Assembly: GCA_030220185.1 (NCBI GenBank)
Contig: JASPKZ010007298.1
Location: 124,001-188,000, forward strand
From: Diploptera punctata
Taxonomy: Eukaryota > Arthropoda > Insecta > Blattodea > Blaberidae
Direction of reading: 5' to 3'
DNA: 64,000 bases
Position 1 is the stretch's first letter; every line of letters begins with the position of its first letter. A program made the position numbers and the translations under genes. Below are positions 24,235 to 34,039 of the stretch, piece after piece. Under the pieces are notes generated by a model. The model was given only the letters and a program-made list of their open reading frames with translations, did not search any database and was not told the origin of the DNA.

Positions 24235-25033
24235 TATATGCATGTGAAAAAAGTACTTGTCTCAACTTTGATTATGCCACATTTCGATTATTGTGACTTA
24301 CTCTTAACTGACATGAATATTACATTCGGACAAAGGCTACGAGTTCATAATGCTTGTGCACAATATATATTCAACCTCCGTAAATCAGACCACATAACTC
24401 CAGTATTTCAAATGTTGTCTTGGCTCCGATTGGAAGCCAACGAAATATACATTACCTCTGCTTCTTATACAACACTTTGTCAACCTCATCACCCCTTTAT
24501 ATTTCTACTCGCTTTCATTCGCTATCCTCCCACCATAACGTAAACACGCGATCGAGAGAAAATCTAACTCTAACTATTCCTCTACAAAGAACATTTCACT
24601 ATTCCTCATCCTTCCTTGTTTCGGCCACACGACTCTGGAATTCCCTCCCCTTGTATACCAAGGACTGCCCGTTTCAAAAACAGTTTAAAAAGAAACTCAC
24701 TTCATATTTCCTTAGACAATATAATATATAACCCTGTTCCATGTACACTTTTATTGTTTCTTTATATGTTAAATTTTCTTTGCCAAGCCATTTACTTAAT
24801 CTTATTATAGGTTATTTTTATTATTAGTATTTTTATTGTTATTATTATTATTTTCCCGTTCTAGTACTACCTTGGTTTCTTAGATATCAGTATGAGGCGG
24901 AACGCTGACCACGTACCACTCAAAATGACATCTATACGAAAACAAGTGTAACTAAAATTAGTATGGTTCAAATTCTTCCCTGTAGGGGGAGAGCGCCTAA
25001 ATCTCTGTTAAGGGAAAACATAGGCTTACAATA

Positions 25034-25087
<54 letters not shown>

Positions 25088-25262
25088 TATTATTATTATT
25101 ATTATTATTACTTTTCTTTCTTACCCTTGTCAAAATTATGTTGTGCAGTCTATATTTATTATGTATCAATCATAATTCTTATTGTATGTATAATTTATCC
25201 CTGGTGAAGTGGAAGAGAAGACCTTACGGTCTTAACTCCATCAGGTAAAGTAAATAAATAAA
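24235..25262 (+). pseudogene. CR1/L2-like LINE, reverse transcriptase C-terminus plus 3' UTR
   Basis: The frame from 24238 encodes STLIMPHFDYCDLLL, QRLRVHNACAQYIFNLRKSD and 'HITPVFQMLSWL', the conserved C-terminal block of CR1/L2-type reverse transcriptases. After a frameshift near 24430-24470 it continues (24460-24729) with 'STRFHSLSSHHNVNTRSRE', SSSFLVSATRLWNSLP and 'FKKKLTSYFL'. The 3' UTR contains an (AAT)n(ATT)n tract (25029-25110). It ends at a hairpin, GACCTTACGGTC, with 'cttaactccatcagg' and a TAAA-repeat tail at about 25262. Catalytic domains missing; one frameshift. Best-preserved copy of the family here. Confidence 0.8.
25029..25110. repeat. (AAT)n(ATT)n inverted microsatellite
   Basis: About 15 AAT units run straight into about 8 ATT units, making a perfect palindrome able to form a hairpin. 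It lies in the LINE 3' UTR. Confidence 0.9.
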
Positions 25263-25409
25263 ACAGAGTAATACAAATTTGAGGTTTTCATTTATGATTT
25301 CTAAAAGTTAGTCTTAAATTATTGCTCCGTGGTTCGACAGCCTTAGCAGGCTCTTAGCATACAGCCGACTGTTGGCTTCACATTCATTCGTATTAATCAT
25401 AGAAGTAGA

Positions 25410-26038
25410 TTATCATAAGTAATGCCACGAGTGATTTCCAAATTATCGATAAATTCACGATTCACGAAGTGTGGAGTGAATTTATCTAGAGAATTTTGAA
25501 ATCAAGTGTGGCATTTGTTAAGGATTATTTAACGAATAAAATTAAGCTCTTTACTAAAAAAGAATTATTTGAATATAGTTACTGGTGTTTTAAAATATTT
25601 AAATAGTTAATGTAAACGGCGATGTTTGAAAACAAATTAGAAATGTGAGGTTATGTATATTCATTGCAACTCGATCATATTATTTATTGCCAAATATGAT
25701 CGCAATATTGTAAGAATGCACTCTAGTGGAGAAATAATGAAACAAATCAAACTATTATAATCAACATTATAGGTTAATCATTTATATTTTGAATAAACAA
25801 CTCAGTAAAATCACTGAATCTATTCATTATTTGCTATATTCAATGTATTTGTTGGAGAAAAATAACGGTCTAACCTGTTCAGAATATTAAAAGAGGATGA
25901 GTTTTCTTTATCACAAAAGCAGGAGCTGATAAAGAGAAATCGATAAAGAGCGAGGTGAAACAGGACTGACATTGGTGTAAAACAGAATTCATTGAAACGT
26001 GGTCATTGACTACCATTTGCGACATGAGTTAAATAGTC
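25410..26038 (+). mobile_element. Solo arm of the foldback family
   Basis: Begins 'ttatcataagtaatgccacg' and ends 'gacatgagttaaatagtc', the same outer and inner ends as each arm of 22201-23917, with internal deletions (about 630 bp against 800). RY sequence on both sides shows that these ends are real insertion boundaries. Confidence 0.7.
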
Positions 26039-26131
26039 ATTTAGCAAGTATAGGGGTGTTATGTGGTTAGCAACTCAGGATCGCCAGTCGTTATAGCAGA
26101 TTTCCTAAACCTGGAGCCAGAATTTATTATA

Positions 26132-26442
26132 GTAAAAAGTAAAGTGATCCCACAACAGGCCCGGTGGCCCTTGGGGTAGTAGGAGGTTAAGGCTCCCACT
26201 TCTTTCTAGACAATCAGCACTTTATGTCAGCCGGGTTGTCAGCCCTGCGTGACGGCCGCCTTTACCCCCAGAACAAGTGATTGGTACTCATTTCCGTTAG
26301 AGGCTGAGTCGACCCCAGGGCCATAGTGCCGCCAGAGGGTTTGGGTCAGTTTAAAAAAATCCTGACCCCAACGGGACTTGAACCTATGACCCTTCGGCTT
26401 GTAGCTCAGTGCCTTAACCATTACGCTACGGCGTGCCCCACC
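26132..26442 (-). mobile_element. Full-length tRNA-derived SINE-B with 13-bp target duplication
   Basis: AGAATTTATTATA (26119-26131) and AGAACTTATTATA (26443-26455) flank the element. On the minus strand it opens with a tRNA-like head: box-A-like 'gtagcgtaatggttaagg' (about 26412-26429), then box B GGTTCAAGTCC (about 26376-26386). The body is about 230 bp, ending 'gatcactttactttttac' at 26132. Transcribed by RNA polymerase III in principle and mobilised by a LINE. Degenerate copies lie at 37625, 41845, 44075 and 49545. Confidence 0.85.
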
Positions 26443-26669
26443 AGAACTTATTATACCTACCCCACCAGAACTTATTATACCTACCCAAATTCCTAATGAT
26501 GCTAGTTGGGCACCGGTCCCATCCTAGCTGAAATTCCATGAGGAAATTTCTTTCCGCATGGAGACTGGAACCTTTAAAAGTCCTGGAAGGCTTGATGCAT
26601 TAAATGACTCAGCTACGGTATATTCAGTATAGGTCTACCATATAATATCATAATAACAAGCATTTAATG

Positions 26670-27022
26670 AGTCCACCGCTATAGTCTTGAGGTAGCGTGC
26701 TGCCTTATGACGCAGCGGGCCCGGGTTCGATCCGGATGCGACAAAGTTTCCTGATTGAGGTTTTTCGGGGTTTTTCCTCACTGGTAAGACAAATGTCAGA
26801 AAACTATAAAACACAAACGGTCCCCGAATATCATCATCATGCATATTAGCCTTGGATTAAATTTAGGATTAAGGACTCTTCTGGTGCACCACTAACGTCA
26901 TCACCAATATATCACCCCCGCCTTCCAGGCGCTCCAACCTCAGAAGTGCGTTACAATTACGCCAATGCCAGGGTAGAAATCCAGAAATGTCGAAATGACA
27001 ACCTCGGGCATTGAATACAAAA
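26670..27022 (+). mobile_element. SINE-A copy in tandem array, first
   Basis: tRNA-like head with box B GGTTCGATCCG (26724-26734), then the SINE-A body with 'aaacggtccccgaatatcat' and the long 3' part ending 'atgacaacctcgggcattga'. Its head is more diverged than those of the next two copies. It begins the SINE-spacer array. Confidence 0.8.
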
Positions 27023-27466
27023 ACAATTAATGGTTATAAATGTGGTATTTGAAAATGTAGCTAGTTTATATATACCTGATGTAATAAGCGGTAACCATTG
27101 GTCTATCTACAATATTCAACTTTGTAAATTTATATATGAACCAGTTTTGTATTTTACTTGTAAATATTAACACTATATTAATTCCAGTTAAAATATATTT
27201 TTTCAATTTTAAATTGAGTGGCGTTGCTTCGTAACGTTACAGTTACTACGTCATTATTCTTGTTATCGTTATGCAACAAGGAGATTGAATGAAATTATTT
27301 GTTAATTTAAAAAATATTAAATACACGTAGAGGGAAAAAGGTCCATATAAATTTAAATAAGATATTAAACTTAGTTCCCGCCCTTTTAAATATTCATAAT
27401 CGCAGTTTTATGTTTAAATAGTGATATTATGTTTGTAATTTTAAATAATTTACAATAATATCCATA

Positions 27467-28762
27467 CGGAGGGTTGTTTCCGATCTCTGATAACGATTTG
27501 CCAAGTAGATTGTGACGTTGGAGTGTGAGTCATCAGGACAGGCGTGTGCGAGGTGATCACACCAGCGAGTGGGCGGCTTCTGTTAGACTCGCACGCGTGA
27601 TGCTCTCATAATGCCTAATGAGATAGACCCTTTTGGGAAGGGTACATTACTGCCCTTTCCGACGCTAATTATAGTTATTCCGCGATTATTGAGGCTTGCA
27701 AAAACGTAATTTTATGGTGTCAAAGTGTGGAATTAGCTCAGTGCTTAATAAAAAGGGAAAGGGTCGCTTGGGATTAATTCCAAAAGGAAAAAAACGGGCA
27801 AATCCACGACCTGCTACTACCCGCACCCCAGATGTAATCAGAAAGGTCAAGGTCCTTATCTCTGGTGGTAACCCTGCCACACAAAGGGTGATTGCGAACA
27901 GATTGCGAATATCCCTTAAAACTGTAAACACCATAATAAACAAAGATTTAAACATGGAGAAGCGCCACAAAAGCAGGGTTCATAAATTGTTGCCACGTCA
28001 CATTGCCGAATGCCGCACCAACAGCAGGAAACTATGAAAAGCACCTGGCAGGAGAAAAATGGAAATTTTTGGTCACACTTGATGAAGCATATGTTTATCT
28101 AGGAGACTGCAACAAACCCCGGGCAATTTACTATAGAGAAAGGGGTGAAAAAAAATTCAAAAGTGGTATGCCGAATGCAGAGAAAGTTTCTCCAATGGAT
28201 TTATGGTCATCGCGGGATATTGCTACAATGAAAAACTGACCATTCGTAGAGTAGCTAAAAAGGCCAAAATCAACTCCCAGTACTACCAGGAAGAAGTTCT
28301 CACCCCAATTTACCCGACTGAAATCCCAGCTCTCTATGGTACAGACAAAAACCAAGTCTGGGTGCACCAAGACAAGGCCTCCAGTCACACTTCGGGTTCA
28401 ACCCTGACATTCCTGGAGAAATGGAGCAGGAAACTGGAATACATGCTATTCCATTCAGCAACATCCCAGTGAAGTCTCCTGATGCATCACCGATGGACTT
28501 TGTGTCTTTGGACTCTTCAAAAGGGCACTGGGAAACAGGCGTCCTCGAACAATAGACGGTCTCTGGAAAGCATACAAAGAGGAGTGGGGACTTCTAGACA
28601 TGGCTGTGCTGCGTAAGAGTCTTCTGTAGCGGAAACTCCGATGCCGAACCATTGCTCGGGTGAAGAGCTATCAATTAGAGCATGCTCGATGGTGGAGACA
28701 CGGCTTGTCTTAAGATAAAACTTAAAAATCATTTGTTATCAGAGATCAGAAACAACCCTCCG
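27467..28762 (+). mobile_element. Complete mariner-like DNA transposon (1296 bp)
   Basis: Bounded by TA duplications (27465-27466 and 28763-28764) and inverted repeats of about 30 bp: CGGAGGGTTGTTTCCGATCT at the left, and its reverse complement with one change at the right. Size and TA target are those of Tc1/mariner elements. The duplicated spacer in unit 2 has the unoccupied target at 29683-29684. The transposase gene inside (27696-28713) is broken, so the element is immobile on its own. Confidence 0.9.
27696..28713 (+). pseudogene. Mariner-like transposase, full length but frameshifted
   Basis: The product is a DDE/D transposase that cuts and pastes its own element at TA sites. The N-terminus is basic (KKGKGRLGLIPKGKKRA), followed by a helix-turn-helix region (RVIANRLRISLKTVNTIINK). 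The catalytic residues are still legible: D at 28081 (VTLDEAYVYL), D at 28371 (VHQDKASSHTS) and D at 28481 (KSPDASPMDF), a D-D-D triad. Spacing between the second and third is 110 nt, about 36 residues once the single-base loss near 28425 is allowed for. The C-terminus TIDGLWKAYKEEWGLLD runs through one TAG to a final TAA at 28711-28713. At least two frameshifts and one stop. Confidence 0.85.
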
Positions 28763-28856
28763 TACAATAGGGCAATTTTATCTTCCAAGATTTATTTTTT
28801 CATTTTATTGTCGTCTGAATCTATATTGGCGGAATAGTGGTTATCATATCTCCTCT

Positions 28857-29213
28857 GTCCACCACTGCGGTCTCGAGGTAGCGTGCTGCCTTGTCACGCA
28901 GCGGACCCGGGTTCGATCCCCGGTCGGGGCAGTTTTTCTGGGTGAGGTTTTTATCGGGGTTTTTCCCCACCTGTAAGACAAATGTCAGGAAAACTTTAAG
29001 GCCCAAACGGTCCCCGAATATTTTATGGCCATCATAATCATCATCATGCATATTCGCCTTGAATTAAATTTAGGATTAAGGACTCTTCTGGCGCACCACT
29101 AACATCACCCCCGCCTTCCAGGCGCCTCAACCTCAGAAGTGCGTTACAATTACGCCAATGCCAGGATAGAAATCCAGAAATGTCGAAATGACAACCTGGG
29201 GCATTGAATACAA
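28857..29213 (+). mobile_element. SINE-A copy in tandem array, second
   Basis: Near-complete: head with box B GGTTCGATCCC (28910-28920), then 'ggtgaggtttttatcggggt', 'ggcccaaacggtccccgaat' and the 3' part ending near 29213. The 76-codon minus-strand frame across it is a by-product. Confidence 0.85.
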
Positions 29214-29682
29214 AAAGAAATAATGTTTATAAATGTGGTATTTGAAAATATAGCTAGTTTATATTTACCTGATGTAAGAAGCGGTAACCATTGGTCTATC
29301 TACAATACTCAACTTTGTAAATTGATATATGAACCAGTTTTTATTTTACTTGTAAATATTAACACTATATTAATTCCAGTTAAATTATAATTTTTCAATT
29401 TTAAATTGAGTGGCGTTGCTTCGTAACGTTACAGTTATTACGTCAGCTCAGTATTCTTGTTATCGCTATGTAACAAGGAGATTGAATACATTTCTTACGA
29501 AATGTATTTGTTAATTAAAAAAATATCAAATAAACGTAGAGGGGAAAAGGTCCATATAAATTTAAATAAGATATTAAACTTAGTTCCGCCCTTTTAAATA
29601 TTCATAATCGCACTTTTTTTTGTTTAAATATGATATTATGTTTGCAATTTTAAATAATTTGACAATATGTGTGTAATATGCA

Positions 29683-29684
29683 TA
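29683..29684. other. Empty TA target of the mariner-like element
   Basis: Unit 2 reads 'gcaTAcaatagggcaatttt' where unit 1 reads 'ccaTA', element, 'TAcaatagggcaatttt'. It shows the pre-insertion state. Confidence 0.85.
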
Positions 29685-29777
29685 CAATAGGGCAATTTTA
29701 TCTTCTAAGATTTGATTTTTTCATTTTAATGTCGTCTGAATCTATATTCGCGGAATAGTTGTTATCATATCTCCTCT

Positions 29778-30125
29778 GTCCACCGCTGTGGTCTCTAGGT
29801 AGCGTACTGCCTTGTCACGCAGCGGGCCCGGATTCGATCCCCGGTCGGGGCAGTTTTTCTGGGTGAGGTTTTTATCGGGGTTTTTCCCCACCTGTAAGAC
29901 AAATGTCAGGAAAACTTTAAGACCCAAACGATCCTGGTTGATTTAATTCTGCTCGGATTAGTATACTTAATGATGTTCCTACTATTCCCGCTCAAGCTCC
30001 GAAAATGAAGTAAAGGGTTCCAATGTCCTTATGGTTAGTTGAGAATAATCATCGTTTCAAGTAGTAGAATGGCTGAGATTGGTCCCCGAAATCATATGAC
30101 CATCATCATCACCCTTATCATTATC
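29778..30125 (+). mobile_element. SINE-A copy in tandem array, third, split by mitochondrial DNA
   Basis: Starts like copies one and two (box-B-like GGATTCGATCC, 29830-29840) and runs to 'gacccaaacg' at 29930. It resumes at 30081 with 'ggtccccgaaatcatatgac', exactly where an intact copy would continue, then degrades into ATC repeats. Confidence 0.8.
29931..30080 (-). other. Nuclear mitochondrial insert (NUMT): COI start plus tRNA-Tyr edge
   Basis: Positions 30060 down to 29931 on the minus strand encode the N-terminus of cytochrome oxidase subunit I: 'LKRWLFSTNHKDIG', 'TLYFIFGAWAGMVG', 'TSLSMLIRAELNQPG'. Two Trp are TGA and two Met are ATA, so it reads only with the invertebrate mitochondrial code. 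It begins at a TTG start as in many insects. Positions 30061-30080 match the 5' end of mitochondrial tRNA-Tyr (AGAATGGCTGAG), which lies on the opposite strand just before COI in insect mitochondria. No stop within the 43 codons under that code. Confidence 0.93.
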
Positions 30126-30403
30126 ATCATCATCATCATCACCATCATCTTTTACCGGTGTGGAAAGCAACGGGAAGCTACCACACCTACACATGAAAAT
30201 GCTATGATTGCAGTGAAGGACCTGCCTTCGGGCAGAATTACTATGCATATCTCCACTGTTTCTAAGGTTTAACTTTATGTTCTGACTTCATTCAGTTGAT
30301 TTCTAATGTTTTATTAAATTCAATTATTGTACTTGCTTTTACTTTAAATTAGAAATCTATAATATGATGTTGATCTATCAAAAAGTAACATAAAATATGG
30401 ACA

Positions 30404-30618
30404 AATAAAATAAGTTAAAATATACCTTCTTAGGTAAAATCCGTCGTCCTCAACTTATAAAATGTGTAATCTTATAGCTGTAGGCCTTTCAGGACATCCA
30501 TCCCATCTTCAGCAGTTCATTCTTCGCTACAGCATCCTGTACGAGGCATAAAGATTACATATTTTATAAGTTGAGGACGACGGATTTTACCTAAGAAAGT
30601 ATTTTAACTTATTTTATT
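30404..30618. repeat. Hairpin MITE, short copy
   Basis: Arms of about 70 bp ('aaaatccgtcgtcctcaact' and its complement near 30565-30585) enclose a loop of about 75 bp. The loop still contains the left-arm extension present in the larger copy at 46371-46739, so this copy has lost part of its right arm. Confidence 0.8.
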
Positions 30619-30784
30619 ATATGACTCTCCACACCTCAACGGTTTTAACAATGAATTTTATTAGTATGGACAAATAAGCATAATTTCCAAATTCAAAAAG
30701 CTAAAGAATTAAGATGAAGGAATTATATTAATAAAATATTAACTATTAGATGTTGACAATGTGGCCATATTGCACTCATATATT

Positions 30785-30860
30785 ATCAACCTCGGGTATA
30801 AGAAACAAGTTGATAGGCCTGTCGCGCCTTGGAGTTTACTTAAGTTGTAAGAACAGAAAT
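30785..30860 (+). mobile_element. LINE 3'-end stub (CR1/L2-like family), uncertain
   Basis: 'aggcctgtcgcgccttggag' followed by 'tttacttaag' resembles the 3' ends at 24137 and 25215. Very short. Confidence 0.35.
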
Positions 30861-30915
30861 GTTTAATTTTGAAACATAACAACAACAATACGTTCTCTAA
30901 AACGACGTAAAAACA

Positions 30916-31393
30916 ATTTTTTGCGCGATAGTGCATTTTGTCGTACTTACAGCAATGGCGACCATGGTTGGAAGTTCAACTTCCTATATTTCGGGGTTGC
31001 CAACCTAAATAACTATACTGTAATAAAATAACTACACTGTAATATTGCATATTACAAACCACGTGTGGGAAGTAAAACCACTGACCTCAATGTATACTAC
31101 GTACAATGTATAGGCCTATACAAAAAAATATCCAAAAGGTTAATATACATTATACGAAACAAATCACTGCGTTTTAAATGAAACGTTATTTGAAACAATA
31201 TAAAACAATAAATACGTACTAGCCGCCATTTTATAACTGATTGGTATCACGGCCTCCTGTATTTCAACTAATAAACATTGCCCACACTGTTAACGTTAGT
31301 CAGTTGTATATAATGAACGTAAATATTTTCAACAAAAATGCTATTATTTTACTATTATTTATTATTTTTAAAACACCATCGCGCAAAAAATAA
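30916..31393. repeat. Possible small element with GCGCGAT inverted ends
   Basis: 'ttttttgcgcgatagtg' (about 30918-30934) and 'caccatcgcgcaaaaaata' (about 31374-31392) form an imperfect inverted repeat (roughly 15 of 17). No coding sequence inside and no clear target duplication. It may be a MITE, perhaps related to the neighbouring transposase. Confidence 0.4.
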
Positions 31394-31459
31394 TGTACAA
31401 CACACGTTTGTGAAGTGTTTACAGAAACTCGAAAATTAAATATATACTATCATAATATA

Positions 31460-32173
31460 CTATTGTAATTTTAGGTTTAAAACTGGTGCCAGTATATTAT
31501 TTTTGTATCTTTTGGCATTTATGGTACCATCATAAAAAATAGGCCCTATTATTCTGCAACCATTTATGGCCCACCATACTCCCATTTTTTGATCATGCAA
31601 TGGCGTTTCATGAACGAAGTTGGGTTTTTCTGTGCCATAATATCGGCTGTTCTGTGATGATACATCACCGTGTAAATGAAACCATGCTTCGTCGCTGAAA
31701 ATTATTAATCGTGGATCGATTATTCCAACATTAACATTCCTCATAATCCATTTACAGAAACTTGCCCGACTCTGGTTATCACGTGGTAGCAATTCCTGAA
31801 CAACAGTAACCTTGTATGGTTTTAGCTCTAAAAGTTTTGTAGGTTTCCATGCTGAATCTTTCGAAATGTCGGTTTCTTGTGCAAGGCGCCTAAGAGATTT
31901 TTGAGGTGAGTTTTCTAACATTTCTCCGATTTCCTCTAGTTTCTGCTTCGTAAGCACACGCCGTTTTACGTTTCTTTTCTTATCAAGAATTGATCCCGTC
32001 TCTCTAAATTTATTGACAAGCAAACGAACGGCCTCTCTACTCGGAACACGCACTCCTGGATAATTAACTTGAAATCGTCTTACTACGTCCCTACAAGATG
32101 ATGTAATAACATAAGAATCGTACATGAATATTCTTTGTTTAATGCATACGTGGGCATTTTGAAGACACTGCAA
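31460..32173 (-). pseudogene. DUF4817/DDE transposase, N-terminal two thirds
   Basis: A DDE transposase of the insect type that begins with a DUF4817-like DNA-binding domain: MYDSYVITSSCRDVVRRFQ and NYPGVRVPSREAVRLLV at residues about 17-55. A second helix-turn-helix segment (KSLRRLAQETDISKDSAWK) lies near residues 90-110. The DDE core begins with the first catalytic Asp in IIFSDEAWFHLHGDV (residue about 161) and continues through VWWAINGCRIIGPIFYDGT. It ends abruptly at 'ILAPVLNLKLQ' before the expected second Asp (QQDGA-type) and third acid, so it is catalytically incomplete. The frame is open for 237 codons, suggesting fairly recent decay. I could not assign termini. A fragment of a similar N-terminus is at 42220. 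Confidence 0.85.
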
Positions 32174-32344
32174 GCAAAACTAAACACTTCTTAATTTTAT
32201 TCACGTGTGAACTGGCCTAGAAAACAAGTCAGACTGCCGCACGAGTGAAGGCAGGTGTGGGATGTGGGCGTCACTGGGAAATGAGAGGGAAAATGCAGTG
32301 AAGGTCACATGGACCTCGCCTGCACGCGCTACCGCCGGCCAAGT

Positions 32345-32790
32345 CGTACAGCAAACTCACGTATTATATGGAAAAGAAACATGGAATCTTACTTTAAGAG
32401 ATGAGAAAAGTTTATAAGTATTTGAAAATAATTTTTGGACCAAAGATAGATGAACAGACAGGTCAATGAGAAGACTGCATTACAGTGAGATACATGATCT
32501 TTATGGGAAACCAGATATCATAAGAAGAGTTCAGTCTCGTAGATTGTGATTGGCTGGACATTTGGCAGGAATGGGAAATGAAAGAGGGGCATGAAGACTG
32601 GTTGTAGGAAAACGAGAGAGAAAGCAGGTATGCCAAGAAAGAGGTGGGAAAATAATATTAACCATGATTTGAGGGAAGTTGATTATACAGTGGATGATTG
32701 GAAAAGATTAGCCCAAAGTAGGCATGTATGGAGAGCTTATGCCCGCGCGGTCATGAACCTATGTGTTCGATAGAGCCAGTGAGTTAGTAC
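32345..32790 (+). pseudogene. LINE C-terminus, AGTT-tailed family, copy 1
   Basis: Begins with a degraded 'ETWNLTLRDEKSL' region and 'FGPKIDEQTG'. It ends in 'RWENNINHDLREVDYTVDD' and 'WRAYARAVMNLCVR', the conserved C-terminus shared with 47817, 50350 and 58345. A stop lies near 32549 and a frameshift near 32600. The 3' tail is 'gagttagta'. No catalytic domain. Confidence 0.8.
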
Positions 32791-33439
32791 TAATTAATTC
32801 CTGGTGTTATAACAAAATTGTTAGTTGGTAAAAAACAAGTTAAAAAAGTGTTTGTTCTTGAAGTTATGTTGCCAGCTACATTAATACATTATACCCTTTT
32901 CTTTCGGATCTAAAAAGTAATAATGAAATGTACTCTTTTTCATTAACGATTTTCGTGTTTTGTTGGTACAAACTTAAAATTAGGAAAAGTTTGAATTGAA
33001 TGTAGACCAATTTCTTGTTCCCTCTGTGACGGGAAATAATGAGACACAAGTTGTTGGGATGGGAAGTGGAGGAAAGGGGAGTTCAGGTATTGAGAACCTC
33101 GTGACTTGGAATAATTTCACCAAGTGAACGTTCAAAATTCGAAGAACAAACCAACATAATGACAAAGTTTTGTGGATGGTAGGAAGACAATGGCCATCCG
33201 GCTTGTTTTATACACTCAGCCAGTTTCTATCGATCCAAACACACAATGCAAGCACAACTTTCTGATAAAACACTAGACAATGCATTTCCTGTAATGATGG
33301 CTGCCTTTAAATAAACATTACTTACACTTTTTTTTATTCTGGCGTAAAGATAAGCAATTTTAAATATATAAACGTACATTAACAACCTTACGAAATAAAC
33401 TTCAATATGATGGTTATCGTAACATGTCTAAGACCTAAA
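32791..33439. other. No recognised gene
   Basis: Nothing supported. Confidence 0.4.
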
Positions 33440-33800
33440 CCAAGAAGTAAATAAATAATAGTTTTAAAAAACTAAAACAACACGCTTTATTAGAAAACCG
33501 AACTAAAAAAATAAAAAATAATTTTAATTTCCAACATACTTGGGATAAATCATTTTACCATCAAAAGCGTGGCGTGCTCTTTATCAATTAATATATTTGA
33601 TAATAAAGATATATTGGTGAAAGTAAAGTCTCTAAGAAGAAAATGTAAAAATCATAAAAAGCACCCCACGCTTTTGATGGTAAAATTATTTATCACAAGC
33701 GTGTTGGAAATTAAAATTATTTTTCATTTTTTTAATTCGGTTTTCTACTAAAGCGTGTTGTTTTAGTTTTTTTAAAACTATTATTTATTTTTTAGTTTTA
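33440..33800. repeat. Hairpin MITE with about 130-bp arms
   Basis: The left arm runs 'atagttttaaaaaactaaaa' to 'ttttaccatcaaaagcgtgg'; the right arm is its complement ('ccacgcttttgatggtaaaa' to 'ttttaaaactattatttatt'). The loop is about 80 bp. No coding capacity. Confidence 0.8.
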
Positions 33801-33893
33801 ATATTTTACAGAATAAGATAAAAATGTAAATATCTTTAAATTCGATTCTATTGTAGTATGAGCTGAAAGTAATACTCTCCTAAAAAAGAAAAA

Positions 33894-33983
33894 CCTCCCA
33901 GCCGGATTTGAACCAGCGACCTATGGATTACAGAAATTATATACCACTAGAGTGTACCGCTCTACCAACTGAGCTCTTACAAC
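33894..33983 (-). pseudogene. tRNA-Tyr-like pseudogene with intron-like insert, anticodon CTA
   Basis: On the minus strand 'gctcagttggtagagcggt' (D arm) and 'atccataggtcgctggttca', 'aatccggct' (variable and T arms) match insect tRNA-Tyr closely, including an intron-like insert after the anticodon, as nuclear tRNA-Tyr genes have. The anticodon position reads CTA where GTA is expected. The acceptor strands (gttgtaa against tgggagg) do not pair, so it should not be charged or processed; a pseudogene or retro-copy. Confidence 0.7.
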
Positions 33984-34039
33984 GATTGACTAAAAAGTCG
34001 ACAAGTCCGCAACCTATTAAACCAGTTTTCATTTGTTTG

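Larger units (their letters stand above)
25320..26600 (+). repeat. RY repeat, copy 3, split by two later insertions
   Basis: Pieces of RY lie at 25320-25409, 26039-26118 and 26456-26600. Between the first two sits a single foldback arm (25410-26038); between the last two sits a full SINE-B (26132-26442) with its target duplication. A 28-bp tandem duplication ('ccagaacttattatacctac') at 26439-26490 overlaps the right target copy. Confidence 0.65.
26670..29777. repeat. Tandem duplication: SINE plus 0.55-kb spacer, two units
   Basis: Unit 1 is 26670-28856 and unit 2 is 28857-29777. Without the 1.3-kb mariner the units are about 0.89 and 0.92 kb, and their spacers align by eye from 'tataaatgtggtatttgaaa' to 'catatctcctctg'. 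A third SINE follows at 29778. The repeat begins and ends at SINEs, as expected from unequal recombination between two SINEs flanking one spacer. Sequence left of 26670 does not match the spacer. Confidence 0.85.

Noticed and set aside
28821..29051. Minus-strand frames of 60-76 codons across SINE copies (also at 29742, 51609, 26635)
   Set aside because: They follow SINE-A copies, shared sequence being due to the repeat and not to a protein.
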